DNA of 64,000 nt from Lytechinus variegatus (Eukaryota > Echinodermata > Echinoidea > Temnopleuroida > Toxopneustidae): assembly GCF_018143015.1 (NCBI RefSeq), contig NC_054742.1:14987632-15051631 (forward strand). The letters are read 5' to 3'. The position numbers and the translations under genes were made by a program. The notes below the pieces were generated by a model. That model had not been told where the DNA came from, searched no databases, and worked only from the letters and a program-made list of their open reading frames with translations. Positions 1 to 11,753 of the stretch are shown piece after piece (the stretch's first letter is position 1; each line of letters begins with the position of its first letter).

Positions 1-2700
1 CATGTAGAAACTTATGTTGCCTGATAAAAAATCATAGATCACTATTATAGATCATTATTCATATAACTTTTTTTATCAAGTGTGAAAACACATTCAAATA
101 TATATCGAAAGATTAATCTCAATATTTTGTCCTTTTTTATTTCTGTCTTCAGAGTAACTGAGTTTTAAAGTGATTTTATGTATGATTAATATAGCTAAGA
201 TAGATGGACAATAAGTATGCATTGATGATAACGGAAATACTGGTGAATCTGAATCCAAAGAATATTGTCTCATCATGGAGCTTTACTTTATGGGATATAA
301 CATGATTCAGAAAAATAGGTTTTTTATATTTTTATGAAAACAAGCATACCTGGCAAGCTTTTAGATCAGATATCCTGTTACTCATCAGATTGTACCTCTT
401 GGTGATGTGCAAATGGTATTTGACTTTGTACTTCTGAATAGGCTGGGACTGCTAAGAACTGGATCCCATTGGATCTGCAATTCAATATACATACAATACT
501 TTACAGTTAAAAAATTCAAAAGTGATAAACAAAATTCCTCTCTAAAAACAATTTTTCAGAGTTTCCAGCTTTCACAATTCCTAACTAGAAAAAAGCAGGT
601 CTTGACCAAAAACTAAATGGTTCAAGCATACGTGGCCTACTCTAGTGAGGTCTTTTGTCAATCTTCAATATATATACACACCAAGCCAGCTTTGACAGAT
701 GTAAGATAATTATCATTTGTGTGATAATATGGCTCTCGCTCATTCATCAGTGCGAGTCAATCATTAAATTTTTTGCACTCGTCAATAAACATGTCTGATT
801 TGAATCTCTACGTTAAGTGAGTTCCTCTTTAAGTTTAAGTTTGATTTTTATTTTAAAAAAGGGTTAGCTCACTTGCTGGCAGGTTTAAATGACCCTTTGC
901 CTTTCACCACAAATAACATCAAGTGAGGACAATAAAGATAAATCAATCGGATCAGCCGCTCTCTCTGCTTAGCCTTATACTTAAACAATTCAAAATAGGG
1001 CACTATAAATTTTCTCAACCCTTCCCAAAAAACAATTGAGCAGTTTGAACCCTGACATAGAAATGTTGCCCCCCCCCCCCCGAAAAAAAAAGAATCATTA
1101 AACTCCTTTGCTAGGCTAATCATATTTTAGTCCAACGGTCCAGCCAGGAACTAAAATGAAATTAAAGTTAACTTAAAAAATCTTTGTAGAAAAAAAGTCA
1201 AACCATACAGATCTAGATTTTTTTTTAAATCTATATCTACGATAGACCTATCCTAGGGGCTTACTTTTATTAAAAAAAAAGAAAAACGTTAACATCTGTC
1301 TCAAATCATTCCACGAGTGACCATGGGCATGGCAAAATCTACCAATATCATTCCAAACAGATTCATCATTCAGTTCATTTAGATTTAATTTCATTTCATT
1401 TTAAATGCAGATAATTATATTGAAATAGCGGTGTCGAAAAATCAGTACTCGGCCCATGGCCTATAACTTCAAATTTCAACTCGAGCTTGTTTGACACTTA
1501 ATTTCCAAAACCTAATGACCTAGCCTACCGTGATCGGCAATTTCGCAGCCGGCTGGCACCGGCGATATCAAAGTCCGCATCCCGCTCTGGCTATATATTT
1601 GGCTTAATTTTGATGCAGCTTTGCCGTTAAACAAGTCCACATCTAACCCTGATATTTGACAATAAGAACTGAAATACAGATTTAATAAGGGCGGACATGA
1701 AGCATCCCAATTAACCAACTTAGTTCTACGAAAAACTATATTATTTTCTGACAAAATATGTCAGTCAGATTTCAGACTTATTGGATCAGGACAGGAAAAA
1801 GAAATGGAAATATGGAAATTGTGGTTTGCATTGTAAACTGCACATAAAGCCATGCATGCGACGCCGAACCCCAGCAAACACATTACAATTTCAACTAAGA
1901 TCAAAGTAAAAAATTGAACTTAACTTACTTTTATTCCTATGGAATGTCATTAGATTGATATTAATGTTTCCTCCAAGACTTCTGCTCCATTGAAGTTCAC
2001 TCAGAAATCATGATTTCGAACATCAATTCTAAAAACAGATAATTAGACTTGCTATTGTATTTCAAAAAGTTGAATTTCGCAGAATAAAAAAGAACGACAC
2101 TTCGCACAGATATCGTAGGGAATTGTGGGACGGAAAAAAATGTTTAATGCATGAGGACATGAATAAAACATTAGCGTTTTATCCAATTATACAAGTGCAT
2201 TGTGCGTATTTTGACGTCATTACTCATGAATTAAACATTGACCTTCCAAAATCAACCTTCAAATTGGACAAATGGCAGCCATGTTTGTTATGTACAAAAC
2301 CTATGGAAAATCAAAAACGCGCAAAAAGAGTTGCCTCTCTAGCTCCCTTCGGGAGCTTACGTATACGTAAGATCGTATCTCTGTGATCCGACCCCTTCAA
2401 AGTGTACGTCCGACCCCAAATAGATCAGCCTGTAACTAAAACAAGGCGATGCCTATCAATTTCTTTGCTTCATTTCTTTTAAGATTCATCCTCTAGCTAA
2501 CAGCTCATACTACAATTTTAGTACCTGCATCACAAAAATCACAGAGATTTTGACATGAACTCAAAGCATAAACCTGTTTTCGTCTGATGTACGTCCGACC
2601 CCTCACATTTTTGCCCATATTTTTCTATTCTTCATATTGCTGAGCGCGTAAATTTACAACTCGCGCATATAATACCAAAGCGCGCTAAAAGATAAGAACA
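1..2700. other. No gene recognised; AT-rich intergenic DNA
   Basis: No open frame here shows a recognisable domain or a convincing exon. There is a poly-C run of about 12 near 1070-1081 followed by poly-A. Short GC-richer patches around 2330-2420 and 2580-2610 carry a repeated CGTCCGACCCC motif, probably debris of an unidentified repeat. The 80-codon minus-strand open frame at 1512-1754 has ordinary composition but no family I know. Confidence 0.5.
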
Positions 2701-2713
2701 GAATGAAGATAAG

Positions 2714-4384
2714 TGGTATTTTGAAAACGTTCTTATCTTTTTTCTTTGTTATCTTTCACGATATTTAAGATAATATTAAGATGACTAGAAGGATATCACA
2801 TCTCACGATGTCCACGTTTTTTCTTGCTCAAAATCGATGGCCTCTAGTAGTAACAAATACCCACAAGTATTCCTCCCATCATTTCCTCCATTTACCCTTT
2901 ATTTTGCCCGTCTCTTTTTTTTCTATCCCTTCTTTCTGTTCTTTTTTTTCTTCCTTTCTATCTGTCTGTCTTTCTTTATTTCTATCTGTCTGTCTTTCTT
3001 CTTTTCTTTCATTCTTCTTCATTTATATCTTTTCTTTTGTTCTGTTTGAATCTTTTGATTTATTTTTTTCTTTTGCTTTGTTTCATTTATACTTCACCTT
3101 TCTTCATTCTTTATTTTCCCTTTTCGTTTTATCCCTTTCTTTTTTTTCTTTACTGAGTATTTTGTCTACTTTCCCCCGTTTCTCTTCCTTTTCTTTCTTT
3201 TTCCTTTTTCTTTCTTCCTTCACTTGTTTGTAATCTTTTTATTTTTCTTCCTTATTTTTCTTCCATTCTTTCGTTTTTATACATGCTTTACCTTTTTTAA
3301 TCATTCATTTTATTTTTCCCCCCTTTTCTTCATTCCCTTTAATAATTCTTACTTTTTCTTTCCTATTTTTGTTATTTCTGCTTTCTGACACTTTTGTGTC
3401 TTTTTTACTTTCTTTCTTTTTTTTCTTTATTTTGCTCATTCTTTTTTCGTTCGTTCTTAGTTTACTCTCTTTTTTACTTTCTCCTATTAACTTTTTCTTT
3501 ATTCTTTCCATTGATTTTTTTTTCGTTTTCTTTCCCCAACTTCATATTTTCCCTTTTCGTTTTCTTTTTCTTTCTTTCTTTCTATCCTTCTTTCTTTCTT
3601 TTTTTCTTTCTTTCTTTCTTTGAATTTTCCTTTCTTTCCTTTATCTTTTGTAGTCTTCATATTTTCTCTCATCTTTATTTCTTTGTTTAATTTTCTTTTT
3701 TTTTCTCTCTTCCTTCACTTTTTACATTTTTATTCCCTTTTTTCTCTTTTTTTCTTTCTAATTTTCTTTCATTCGTTTTTTAAGACTTTTTTTTCTTTTT
3801 CGGTTCCTTGTTACTTTATTTTATCTTATTAGTTAGACCTTTTTTCTATTTTTGTGTGCATTCATTTTAGTTAATCATATTTTTCTTCATTTTTGTTCCT
3901 TCACTTTATCATTGATAATTGTTCTATTTCTTTCTTCCGTTTCCTTCTTTTATTCACTGCACTTACTTTCATACCTACTTACTTTCTTTCTTCATATTTT
4001 GTTCTTTATTCATATTTTGTTCTTTATTCGTACCTGCTTAATTTTTACTTTTCTTTCTTTTTTTGTGGACGTGGACGTCTCGAAATAATAAAATCAGTCA
4101 TTGCGTATATAAAATGCCTATTTCGCGCAAATGCGCCAGAAACATGATATTCTCTTCACATAAGGAACGCTCTTATTGGTTAAACTGCCAATATAAAGCG
4201 CATTTTGATTGGTAAAATCTTAAAAATGGGCGTGTTGGAGATAAGAAGGGGGCAGTCCTTGCAGAGATAAGAACGCGTTAAGAAGATTTTCAGAATACCG
4301 ATTTGTAATGATTTTAGCGTCTTCTTATCTCAGTGAGATAAGATAAAAGATAAGAACAAAGATAAGAACGTTTTCAGAATACCA
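2714..4384. mobile_element. TIR element enlarged by an internal pyrimidine tract
   Basis: The left end (2714-2740) and the right end (4358-4384, inverted) match over about 27 bases with one mismatch, beginning TGGTATTYTGAAAACG and running into TTCTTATC. Related GATAAGAAC motifs recur just inside both ends. Between them lies about 1.2 kb of simple pyrimidine sequence. This fits a non-autonomous DNA transposon. No transposase frame is present and I could not find a clear target-site duplication, so the superfamily is open. Confidence 0.5.
2870..4075 (+). repeat. Imperfect (TTTC/TTC)n pyrimidine tract
   Basis: About 1.2 kb is almost purely C and T on this strand, built from TTTC, TTCC and CTTT units with scattered purines. 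It makes long Phe/Ser/Leu open frames in several phases and Lys/Glu/Arg frames on the other strand, all compositional. Such homopurine-homopyrimidine DNA can form triplex (H-DNA) structures and is prone to slippage. Confidence 0.85.
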
Positions 4385-4385
4385 C

Positions 4386-5895
4386 CCCAGTTATGTCTGG
4401 TTTTCATAATCTGCATTTTAATCATAGCCAGGGATAAAACGAAACATTCTGGTATCAATTAAGGGGAAGTCATTAGCCTACAACTTAGTATCTACCATCT
4501 GTGATTTTGGCATGGGTTGTAATGTACCTGATTGATTAGATTTATTGTTGTGATGTATCATGTTTTGTGTTTGCTTTTATATCAAGAAACAGTAACATCA
4601 TCAGCCACTGAAATAGAATATCCGCCATACTCTATATCAATTCTATTCCTATGTTTTTAGATGGAAATGAATACAAACAAAACAAACATTATTGCATATC
4701 ATATACATGTCATTATACCAAAGAAATAGTATGTCTTTTTTCTTTTCTGTTAATCTTTCTTTTCTTCATTGCCTTTTTTCTTTTCTTGTTTTTCCCCTTA
4801 ATATATATTTTTTTACTCACTCCTCATCTTCCCTCATTGCTTTTGTAATGATAGAAATTGAGATTTCATTCAGTAGATTTCTTTTCTGTTACATTGTACT
4901 ATACCCTGATGGCGGCAGGGAATTTTGATAGGGGTGAGCCGGGAGCAAGACCATGTGGATAAATCATTTCAATCAAGTAATGGCCGGCCTATAGAATATC
5001 TCTCCTCTTTATAAACGCTGTCCACAAGTGGGAAAGAATAATTAGGGCCTAAAAAATAGAATTAGAATTTTGAAAATATCATTTGTAAAAAAAAAGATAG
5101 AAATAATTCATGATTGGAAGCAGCTATAACAGCGTACAAATGGGTTCAGAGGGGGCTTTTGACGTTGCAGACAGACCAAATCAGGGTTTGCGGATGGGAA
5201 TTTGATAGAGGTTGGGGGACCAAGACAACCAACAGTGAATTCATTTTGAGCAAAATATGAGGCATTGCAAGAAACTTGCAATCGAAGCAATCGAATGCAA
5301 ATCAATTTCAGACTCCAAATCATGAGAGTCATACTTTTCATTGCAAACTTGCAACTGATCCATAAAAAAATCCAAATTGTTATGTTCTAGATAAACTTAA
5401 TTTTTATCATCACCTGTAAATTTGCATCTGATCGAATTTTGGGATTGATTGCAAATATCTTCTTGGAACACTCAATATATAGTTCTTTTTATAAAAAGCG
5501 GCTATAAACAAGCAAAATGATTATAAAAATAGAATAAAACTTATTAATTAAAAATCAAAACCCTTATTATCAAAAAAGATTTCATTGACCGATTGATTTT
5601 ATTTTTGCAACCAATTGCATCAGATTTAAATTTAGAAAGTAACATGTACAATTGTAACATATAACAAATTTATAATGTTGTATTATAACCACTGGATCAA
5701 TAATATTTAAACACATATAGACCTTTTACTTAATAAGGAAAAAGACAATTTAAAAGAATGCAAGATACCATGTTTACAATCATGAGCGATTACACTTGAT
5801 TTGGGGAAGCTGCTCGCATTAAAGTCACAGCTCAAATATTTAATTAATTCTAAATACCTTTTAATCTTTGATATATTTTCTTTAAATCTTCGGAA
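4386..5895. other. No gene recognised; AT-rich
   Basis: A short T-rich patch (4735-4850) gives spurious hydrophobic open frames. From about 5250 to 5470 the words TTGCAA and CTTGCA recur loosely. Nothing resembling an exon, RNA gene or bounded transposon was seen. Confidence 0.45.
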
Positions 5896-5896
5896 T

Positions 5897-7023
5897 TATG
5901 ATAATGGGTAATGCAATTGGGCATACCATTCACCATTAACACTAATGGCATTCATTAGGCAAACACCACTAAGCCACTATGGCTTTACAATTATCCAACA
6001 TGATTATATATACCACTAGGCACATGCTACTAAGACACCATATTGGGTATATGGTATACCATTGATACCAATCATACCATTATAGAGGCACATACTACTG
6101 AGACACCATTGGGTATATGGTATACCATGCAGTCATACCATTAGAGGCACATACTACTCAGACACCATTTGACACCACTGAGACACCATTGGTAATGGTA
6201 TACTATTCACCATACTAATCATACCATTATACATGTTATAGAGGCACATACTACTGAGACACCATTGAATACCACTGAGACACAATTTGGTATATGGTAT
6301 ACCATTCATCATACCAGTCATACCATTATAGAGACACATACTACTGAGACACCATTGAATACCACTGAGACACCATTGTATACCACTGAGACACCATTGG
6401 TGTATGGTATACCATTCATTATACCAGTCATACCATTAGAGGCATATACTACTGAGACACTATTGAATACCACTGATACACCATTGTATACCACTGAGAC
6501 ACCATTGGTGTACGGTATACCATTGATCATACCAATCATACCATTACAGGCACATACTACTGAGACACCATTGAATACCACTGAGACACCATTGTATACC
6601 ACTGAGACACCATTGGTGTATGGTATACCATTCATTATACCAGTCATACCATTAGAGGCATATACTACTGAGACACTATTGAATACCACTGAGACACCAT
6701 TGTATACCACTGAGACACCATTGGTGTATGGTATACCATTGATCATACCAGTCATACCATTACAAGCACATACCACTGAGACACCATTGAATACCACTGA
6801 GACACCATTGGGTAATGGTATACCATTCGTCATACCAATCATATCATTAGTCACATACCGCTGAGACACCATTGGGTATATGGTATACCATTTACCATTA
6901 AATAAACTACCAATTACCATTAAGAACTTACCATTGAAACACCACTTAAATACCATTCGCGTACCATTTACCATTCAGATCACCATTCAACTACCATTCG
7001 GCACCATTCAAATACCATTGGCG
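5897..7023. repeat. 108/216-bp higher-order minisatellite
   Basis: The array is built from 21-24-base units around ACCACTGAGACACCATTG and GGTATACCATT. In the central part these form a 108-base subunit: ACCATT landmarks fall at 6411, 6519, 6627 and 6735, exactly 108 apart. Alternate subunits are more alike, giving a 216-base higher-order period. The next landmark at 6822 is only 87 away, so one short unit was lost. Both flanks decay into diverged units. Because 108 is a multiple of three, both strands stay open for about 200 codons. These frames are repeat artefacts. Confidence 0.85.
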
Positions 7024-7059
7024 ATTTTTATAAGGGTGTTATACCATCAGCTCTCTCAT

Positions 7060-7775
7060 ACAATTCAATTCTTTATTGATAATCAAACACGTTAACAATC
7101 GCAAATGAAAAAGCAACAAGAACTGGAAAAATCATGTTTACAAGTTGGTGTTGTCACAATAGAATACATAGTAAAAAAACATAGTAAAATGCATTAAGAA
7201 GGTATACATTTAAAAGCTAATGCAATTTAGATAAAGCATAAAAGGCAATGAATGAATGAGTGATTGTAACATGATAATGGCAGACTTGAAGGAGAGGAGG
7301 CAGGCACTTATTCAAATGACAAAATAACAGCATGGGTTACCATTGTCCATTGTCTTTCCTATAGTCGACACACTCATCTTTTGTTGAGTATGTCAACCAA
7401 AAAACGGCAATGGATTGTTTTTTAATCTCATTGTTCTTATTTGAAATTGCTGATAGTTGTTTTTACAACGAAGAGATATGTTTGTATGTTTTTTTTCCGA
7501 GATGTAGCCATGTTTTATACAGAGGATGAGTTGAAAGTGATTTTGCAAATTTTTTACACAACAAGTGCCAATCTTCTCTCAAGTATTGGTAAATTGCGTA
7601 CGTGACATGGATTTGTGTTTGTGATGTAATTATGTCCTAAAACAATTTTACATACTCTCCTTTGTATTCTTTTAATAATATCATTTGGTTTTGCTGTAAG
7701 ACTGCTATGGAAAACTGATACAAAATATTCTACTTTTGGTCGTGTACAACCCATTATTGTCACTAGATTATTCAA
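7060..7775 (-). mobile_element. 5'-truncated LINE fragment (reverse-transcriptase C-terminus and 3' end)
   Basis: On the minus strand 7775-7554 encodes the region after the polymerase motifs of many non-LTR reverse transcriptases: RPKVEYFVSVFHSSL, then IQRRVCKIVLG and NLPILERRL. Further along the minus strand, weaker matches (NNPLPFFG-like residues) continue past stops, and the AATTGAATTG-type 3' end lies near 7062-7085, abutting the minisatellite. It is an inactive fragment. The clade is uncertain (Jockey/CR1-like). Confidence 0.6.
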
Positions 7776-8549
7776 AGGAAAACTGAACTTGTTCAGTTTC
7801 CTTCACAATATTTTCTATTGCACCCAGGGTGGGGCAAGTTCGAAATTTTGTTTACAGCCCATATTTGCCAAAGCCGTATGTATGTCCTCGCCGAAAATAA
7901 AGTATTAGGTAGATAGGCCTATTACCTAAACCTTTATACATCCTAAAGCACGACCTTCTCGCTGTTTGGCATATAAAAATGGGGGTCATGGGGAATAATT
8001 AAACATGACAAATTATGTACATGTGTATAGAGCTGTCTAAAGATGTACGTAGATAGCAGATGAGAGTGTGATGCAATCAGGGAAAGAAAAGTTGTAGAAA
8101 AGGGGAATAAAACAGTAGAGATCAAAGAAAGAAAAGAAGAGAAAGAAAGAAAAGAAAAACAGAAGTGAGAGAGAGAAAGAAAACATCACGTCAATGTAAG
8201 AAATTTTGCACAACAGGTACATGAAATATTTATTGGTGCTTACAGAGAGTAGTCTGAGAGTTTATATACAATGCATTCAATTTTATAAGCCAGCAGATAA
8301 ACGCAAATTTATACATAATTTATTCACTAACTGTTTAAAGTTCGAATTAAATAAGGGATGGGGAATTTCGATATCTGTCAGTTCTCATATATGATCTGCT
8401 TAATTTATGTTTACTCATAAATTGCGTTCCGTGGGTCACGGCAGGGGGGGGGGGCACCAGCATAAAAATTCAATCACTCAGTGGGCGCACGAATTAGCGC
8501 GCTCATGACTGTGCCAGGTATACTTATAATAGAGACAATGACTGTGCCA
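7776..8549. other. No gene recognised
   Basis: A purine-rich GAAA/GAGA patch lies at 8110-8185 and a poly-G run near 8443-8453. No coding signal or bounded element was recognised. Confidence 0.45.
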
Positions 8550-8553
8550 TTAA

Positions 8554-9131
8554 AGGAAACCAAAACCCAAGACGAGAAGCAATCTTATTGGAAAGAGTAA
8601 AATGAGAGGAACAATTTAAAAAAAAGTTTCATCAAAATCGGTTATGATATAAGCAAGTTTATGGGAGTTTGAAAACTCTTGTTGTACTTTCTATGGGGAT
8701 CCTCAAATTGGCAAACGTGCTTCAAAATGGCTGATTTTGTGGACAACTCTCCATTTGTTTTGTACACAAATTTTGAGATTTTCCTCATTATCTTTCAAAT
8801 TGCATCTTGCCTCCTTCTGAGCACAACATATGTCATGGGGGCATATAATTCTCACCACATATGTCAAGGTCAAGAAGAGATAATGTGAAATATGTAAAAT
8901 AATGGGGAAAATCTGAAAATTTGTGTACAAAACAAATGGAGAGTTGTCCACAAAATCAGCCATTTTGAAGCACGTTTGCCAATTTGAGGATCCCCATAGA
9001 AAGTACAAGACTTTTTAAACGTCCATAACTTGCTTATTTCTTAACCGATTTTGATGAAACTTTTTTTAAATTGTTCCTCTCATTTTACTCTTTCCAATAA
9101 GATTGCTTCTTTTCTTGGGTTTTGTTTTCCT
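8554..9131. mobile_element. Fold-back MITE with TTAA flanks
   Basis: The two halves form a long, nearly perfect inverted repeat. The left arm, from AGGAAACCAAAACCC, pairs with the right arm, which ends in GGGTTTTGTTTTCCT, over about 250 bases each; a short diverged centre lies near 8810-8880. Both ends are flanked by TTAA (8550-8553 and 9132-9135), as expected of a TTAA-targeting transposase such as piggyBac. The arms contain the word TTTCATCAAAATCGGT, shared in part with other fold-back elements in this window. It has no coding capacity; mirrored 70- and 101-codon open frames are the same arm read twice. Confidence 0.8.
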
Positions 9132-9149
9132 TTAAACGGATATAGTACT

Positions 9150-9830
9150 GATCAAAGTAATGCGAGCGCGAAGTGCGAAGTGAATTTTTTTTTATATTCA
9201 GACCTAAAAAGGGACATTATAAGCACATTTTTGTAGTCATGTCTTACAAAACAAACAATGCGAGCGCGAAAGGCGAGCTTATTTTTTTTTATATATATAT
9301 TATATTGACCCCAAACGGACATTATAAGGACTATTTTTCAGGAATTCATGCAGATCATCTCACCATACATGCCATAGTCATCTAACGCGAGTGCCAAGGG
9401 CTTATTCATTTTAGACATGACGCACTTTTTGTAGTCGTTATATTCATATAAACAAGGACTGTTTTAGGAATTTCTGAAGAACATGTCATGTCTATCTCAC
9501 TAGTCCACTAATGCTAACGTATATAAGCACGAACTAGATTCAGACCTTAAAAATGGGCAATCATTTTAAGTATAAAGTCTCATTAATCAGACAATGCGAG
9601 CACCAGGAATGATTATCACAATTAGGCTTCATGAAAACAAAAAAATCTTATGTAATATGATACGATATGGTACAATGTTATAACGTAATATAAATGTAAT
9701 CTAATATACAGTAGGCCTAATTTCTTCTTCCCCTACTGTACTATATCCGCTTATCTTTCTTTCTCCCTCTTAATTTTATCTCCCTCCTATTCCAGTCGAT
9801 ATTCGGGGGGGGGTGACCCCGTAGTTACAC
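9150..9830 (+). repeat. Dispersed repeat with GCGAGCGCGAA modules
   Basis: Modules of roughly 90-100 bases begin with a GCGAGCGCGAAGTGCGAG-like hairpin word (9159, 9260 and weaker later copies), then a T-rich stretch and GACCTAAAAAGGGACATTATAAG. The unit ends in a poly-G run and a CCCGTAGTTACACCACTG tail near 9830. The same modules appear at 36235-36890 in this orientation and at 37900-38340 inverted. Confidence 0.65.
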
Positions 9831-11060
9831 CACTGTCCAACCAATCAAAATATAGAACTGAAATCTTATGGTCTTTATATGGCGGGGTGGGTAATAGGCT
9901 CCCAACTAACAATCTAGTATCGCAGACTATATGGCACTTTAGGAGACTGTGTTTGGGCTGGCCCCTGGATTTTCTTCGGTTTTGTAAAAAGTCTTTCAGA
10001 ATTAGCATTCATGTTCAAACTGATGCCGATCCTCCGGGCGCCCCCTTCTATTATGCAGATATACCATTCTTATTTTACTCTATAAGCACTTATTCCAGAA
10101 AAAAACATAATTCCCATTGATTCGCAGACATGCGTTTCCGTTACAATGTGTTTTTTACTACTCTCGTGATCATAATGGCACGAGACGTGAATGCAAGAGA
10201 TCATATTTCTATCATTCTATCGGAGCTTTTGTGTTTATCTGGGACCACTGATGTCTGATATCAACCATTCACACTGTACAAAATCCAATACAAGAGATCA
10301 GAGTACATGAATATATGGGATCCTGACTGCATGTTATTCAAGCAATGTATAAAACATGCATGGACTATCTCACTAATTTTTTGTTTTAGAATTTGCCATA
10401 TTCAGAAAATTGTATATCATTTGTCACCCTTTTCCTTTTCTTTAACTTTTTTTACTACACGCAAGTAATAAAATAGGATCATATTTTGTTGATCCTATTA
10501 TTTCTTTTGTGCGTGACGGGTGTGTGCCGGTGTATGAGGGTGTGTGTGTGTGTGTGTGTGTACTTGCTATATACGGAGAAAAGACCATGAAAGACAAGTG
10601 TATTTTGCTTTGACTGAGGTACAAAGGTCATAATTTTTTAGACTTCAACCAAATAAACTGCAACAATACCTCTCAATGAAAAAACTACTTTCATATTCAA
10701 ATTAATTAATCTGTATCACGCGGTCACGGTTGTGTAGTCAGCGCCATACCACACGGCGCACCCATGCAGTATAGTGTGAGCAGACCACCAAATAGGATCC
10801 TGTAAAATTCCGTCGTGAATATTATTTTATTTAACTTCGCTATAAATCGTTATCGCTAAAGGAAAAGCATCAACGAAAATCATCGTCCAAGCAACAGATG
10901 TGTAAAGCATATACCGACGAAGGCAATCTATTTAGGCATATATTGGCGATTTGAATTACAAAAAAGTCACGCCTTCACGAACAAAACAGGACATTCAAGT
11001 AAGATATTTTTCTTCAAATCGATTAATAACTGATAAAGTTTTTTTATAACATCTATTAAG
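9831..11060. other. Intergenic sequence with a (GT)n microsatellite
   Basis: A run of GTGTGT lies at about 10540-10560 within a wider TG-rich stretch from 10515. A short inverted repeat ATAGGATCA...TGATCCTAT surrounds 10470-10500. No gene was recognised. Confidence 0.5.
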
Positions 11061-11142
11061 AGGTGCCGTGGCCGAGTGGTCTAATGTGCCTGGCAATAAT
11101 GGAAAGTCCGAGGTTCGATCACCGGTCGCGGTATACCTCTTT
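11061..11142 (+). repeat. tRNA-like sequence (degenerate, Leu/Ser-type A box)
   Basis: TGGCCGAGTGG at 11069-11079 is an excellent RNA polymerase III A box of the kind found in Leu and Ser tRNAs. AGGTTCGATC at 11110-11119 is a good B box. However, the T stem and acceptor stem do not pair well and the expected CCN 3' end is lost, although an outer AAGAGGT / ACCTCTT match flanks it. I read it as a tRNA-derived SINE head or tRNA pseudogene, not a working tRNA. Confidence 0.45.
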
Positions 11143-11753
11143 TATCCTGCATTCAGATAAACTTATAGGTTTGCTCTTGTTTGAAAAAATCTACAAATGA
11201 TTTACAAATACAATACATGAATGTAGGCATATTATGAAGCAGTATCTCCTTCAACATTCTCGTAGTAAGATTTCACACTTCAACTTTTACATAGAATCTT
11301 TTTTTTTTCTTGTGCAGTTACAAAGGATCAACAATTTGACATTTTCAATAATGCCGTGACGTAGAAATCGGCAATTTTAACAATAAACACCAATAGGCCT
11401 ATTATAATATAATTATGAACAGATGAAGATAAAAACTCACTGGAAATATCACCTATGCAATGAATAGTTAAATAATCGAACACACACTTTTTATACAAGG
11501 TTGTAACATCAAAAATAATATTGATTAATAATTCCATAAATCGTTGAAGAAATACGCTAACTTGGAAACAAATGAAAAAGTGGGTCGTACTGTTATTTCG
11601 TTTCGAGAGAACTAGTGAATTGATTTCTATAATCATGTGTCAAGTAATGTATTAAAATGTTTTTGGATCAGATATTGATTCTAATTTATAAACTAGATCG
11701 ACGTCAACCACCCCTTTCAAATCTTGTTATGGTTTCCTTCTTTCCCAGCAGGA
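11143..11753. other. Upstream region of lengsin-like gene A
   Basis: No upstream exon could be identified. A poly-T/C stretch lies at 11300-11310. The bases before the start codon (TTTCCCAG, then CAG) are a splice acceptor, so a non-coding first exon and the promoter should lie in or upstream of this stretch. Confidence 0.4.

Noticed and set aside
1512-1754. 80-codon minus-strand open frame of normal composition
   Set aside because: No recognisable family, no splice sites that would make it an exon; listed only as part of the intergenic stretch.
2781-4147. Several Phe/Ser/Leu-rich open frames up to 150 codons
   Set aside because: Produced by the pyrimidine tract; low complexity in every frame.
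6265-6974. Overlapping open frames of 199 and 218 codons on both strands
   Set aside because: They only translate the 108-base minisatellite; the period is a multiple of three, and no splice or start context supports a gene.
8679-9008. Mirrored open frames sharing a run of identical residues
   Set aside because: The same fold-back arm read from both sides, not a protein.
11061-11142. Functional tRNA gene
   Set aside because: Promoter boxes are good but the acceptor and T stems do not pair; treated as a tRNA-derived repeat.
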